In this document: positions 63,593-64,000 of the stretch, piece after piece | Position numbering within the stretch: the first letter of the stretch is position 1 | Layout of the letters: the number at the start of each line of letters is the position of its first letter | Assembly (NCBI RefSeq): GCF_004122095.1 | Contig: NZ_SAWZ01000007.1 | Span: 1-64,000, forward strand | From: Pseudoxanthomonas composti | Lineage (GTDB): Bacteria > Pseudomonadota > Gammaproteobacteria > Xanthomonadales > Xanthomonadaceae | Reading direction: 5' to 3' | Length of the DNA stretch: 64,000 nucleotides | Translations under genes and position numbers: made by a program | Notes under the pieces: model-generated | What the model was told of the DNA's origin: nothing | The model's input: only the letters and a program-made list of their open reading frames with translations | The model's database searches: none

Positions 63593-63852
63593 CTCAAGCT
63601 TCCATGCGTGTCTCGTGCACGCGGTTGGCCCTATCCAACGGTCCTGGCCCGCAAAGCACAAGCGGCCCCGCAGCAATTGCCTCATGCAGCGGCATGACCA
63701 CCTTTGAGCAAATGCGTGGATGCAGCGAATGCTAAGCCCATGTGTGCCCCGGGCAAGGTACGCGCTCACGAGCTTGTGAGCCTGCAGCTTGCAGCCTATG
63801 CGCAGGGTCGATGCAGACCCCACATTCCCCAAGACAACCGGAGGACGCACGC

Positions 63853-64000
63853 ATGAGCACTGCCAGCAAGACGGCCCACAGCCTGAACGACCTGATCCAG
63901 ATCGCCCGCGACGGCCAGGATTTCTACACCGACGCCGCGCCCAAGGTGAAGGACGCGGAACTGGCGCAGTTGTTCAACAAGATCGCCGCGACCAAGCAGA
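63853..64000 (+). CDS. PA2169 family four-helix-bundle protein (DUF2383), partial
   Basis: The gene runs off the window end after 49 codons. The visible part (MSTASKTAHSLNDLIQIARD, then FYTDAAPKVKDAELAQLF and NKIAATKQ) matches the start of the PA2169/DUF2383 ferritin-like four-helix bundle family, usually about 150 residues. A CGGAGGA ribosome site is 7 nt upstream. Function unknown. Confidence 0.75.
   Translation, partial: MSTASKTAHSLNDLIQIARDGQDFYTDAAPKVKDAELAQLFNKIAATKQ

Overview
The window is a high-GC proteobacterial chromosome segment. It is most likely from the family Xanthomonadaceae (Stenotrophomonas, Pseudoxanthomonas, Lysobacter or Luteimonas; the genus cannot be settled from sequence alone). 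Three things point there: an effector ending in a Xanthomonadales-type T4SS secretion tail (XVIPCD), an Oar-like TonB-dependent receptor, and many copies of a GTGGGAGC...GCTCCCAC palindromic repeat between genes. No rRNA, tRNA, CRISPR array, integrase or transposase was seen. About fifty protein genes are supported; most are single genes or two-gene units.

Layout. 0-7 kb: Tat-exported FAD oxidoreductase, BON-domain protein, RhtA-type exporter, family 2 glycosyltransferase, periplasmic serine hydrolase, M20 peptidase. 7-11.5 kb: a large secreted discoidin/glycosidase-like protein followed by 0.8 kb of degenerate tandem compound repeats. 11.5-20 kb: small secreted protein, glycerol kinase, DUF2272 protein, polysaccharide deacetylase, CSS-EAL phosphodiesterase, and a divergent LysR / alcohol dehydrogenase pair. 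20-26 kb: a TonB-dependent receptor broken by a one-base frameshift, a periplasmic ATP-dependent DNA ligase (LigE type), an SPFH lipoprotein and a DMT transporter. 26.8-30.4 kb: an accessory two-gene unit encoding an unknown protein and a Tle1-like phospholipase with a C-terminal XVIPCD, a predicted antibacterial type IV effector module with no secretion apparatus nearby. 30.4-37.3 kb: lipoprotein trehalase, SulP transporter, GH64 beta-1,3-glucanase, MscS channel and a 56-residue oxidoreductase-like protein. 37.3-38.2 kb: repeat-rich intergenic DNA with a perfect 33-bp inverted repeat. 38.2-49.4 kb: methyltransferase, chemoreceptor, HD-GYP phosphodiesterase, 6-phosphogluconate dehydrogenase, endonuclease/phosphatase-fold protein, small membrane proteins, VOC protein, clan GH-A glycosidase, YehS-like protein. 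49.4-58 kb: bestrophin-like channel, DUF1963 protein, DOPA-dioxygenase-like protein, EmrE, AI-2E transporter, VOC protein, GH5 glycosidase, HPP protein. 58-64 kb: a + strand run of esterase, FMN reductase, RCC1-repeat protein, DUF3597, NTF2-like protein, then a small membrane protein on the - strand and a partial PA2169-type protein running off the end.

Functional themes: secreted or periplasmic carbohydrate-active enzymes (GH64, GH5, GH-A, trehalase, a polysaccharide deacetylase, an esterase), c-di-GMP turnover (EAL and HD-GYP) with chemotaxis, small-molecule export, and interbacterial competition through the XVIPCD phospholipase. The effector module, the frameshifted receptor and the compound repeats are the most interesting parts.
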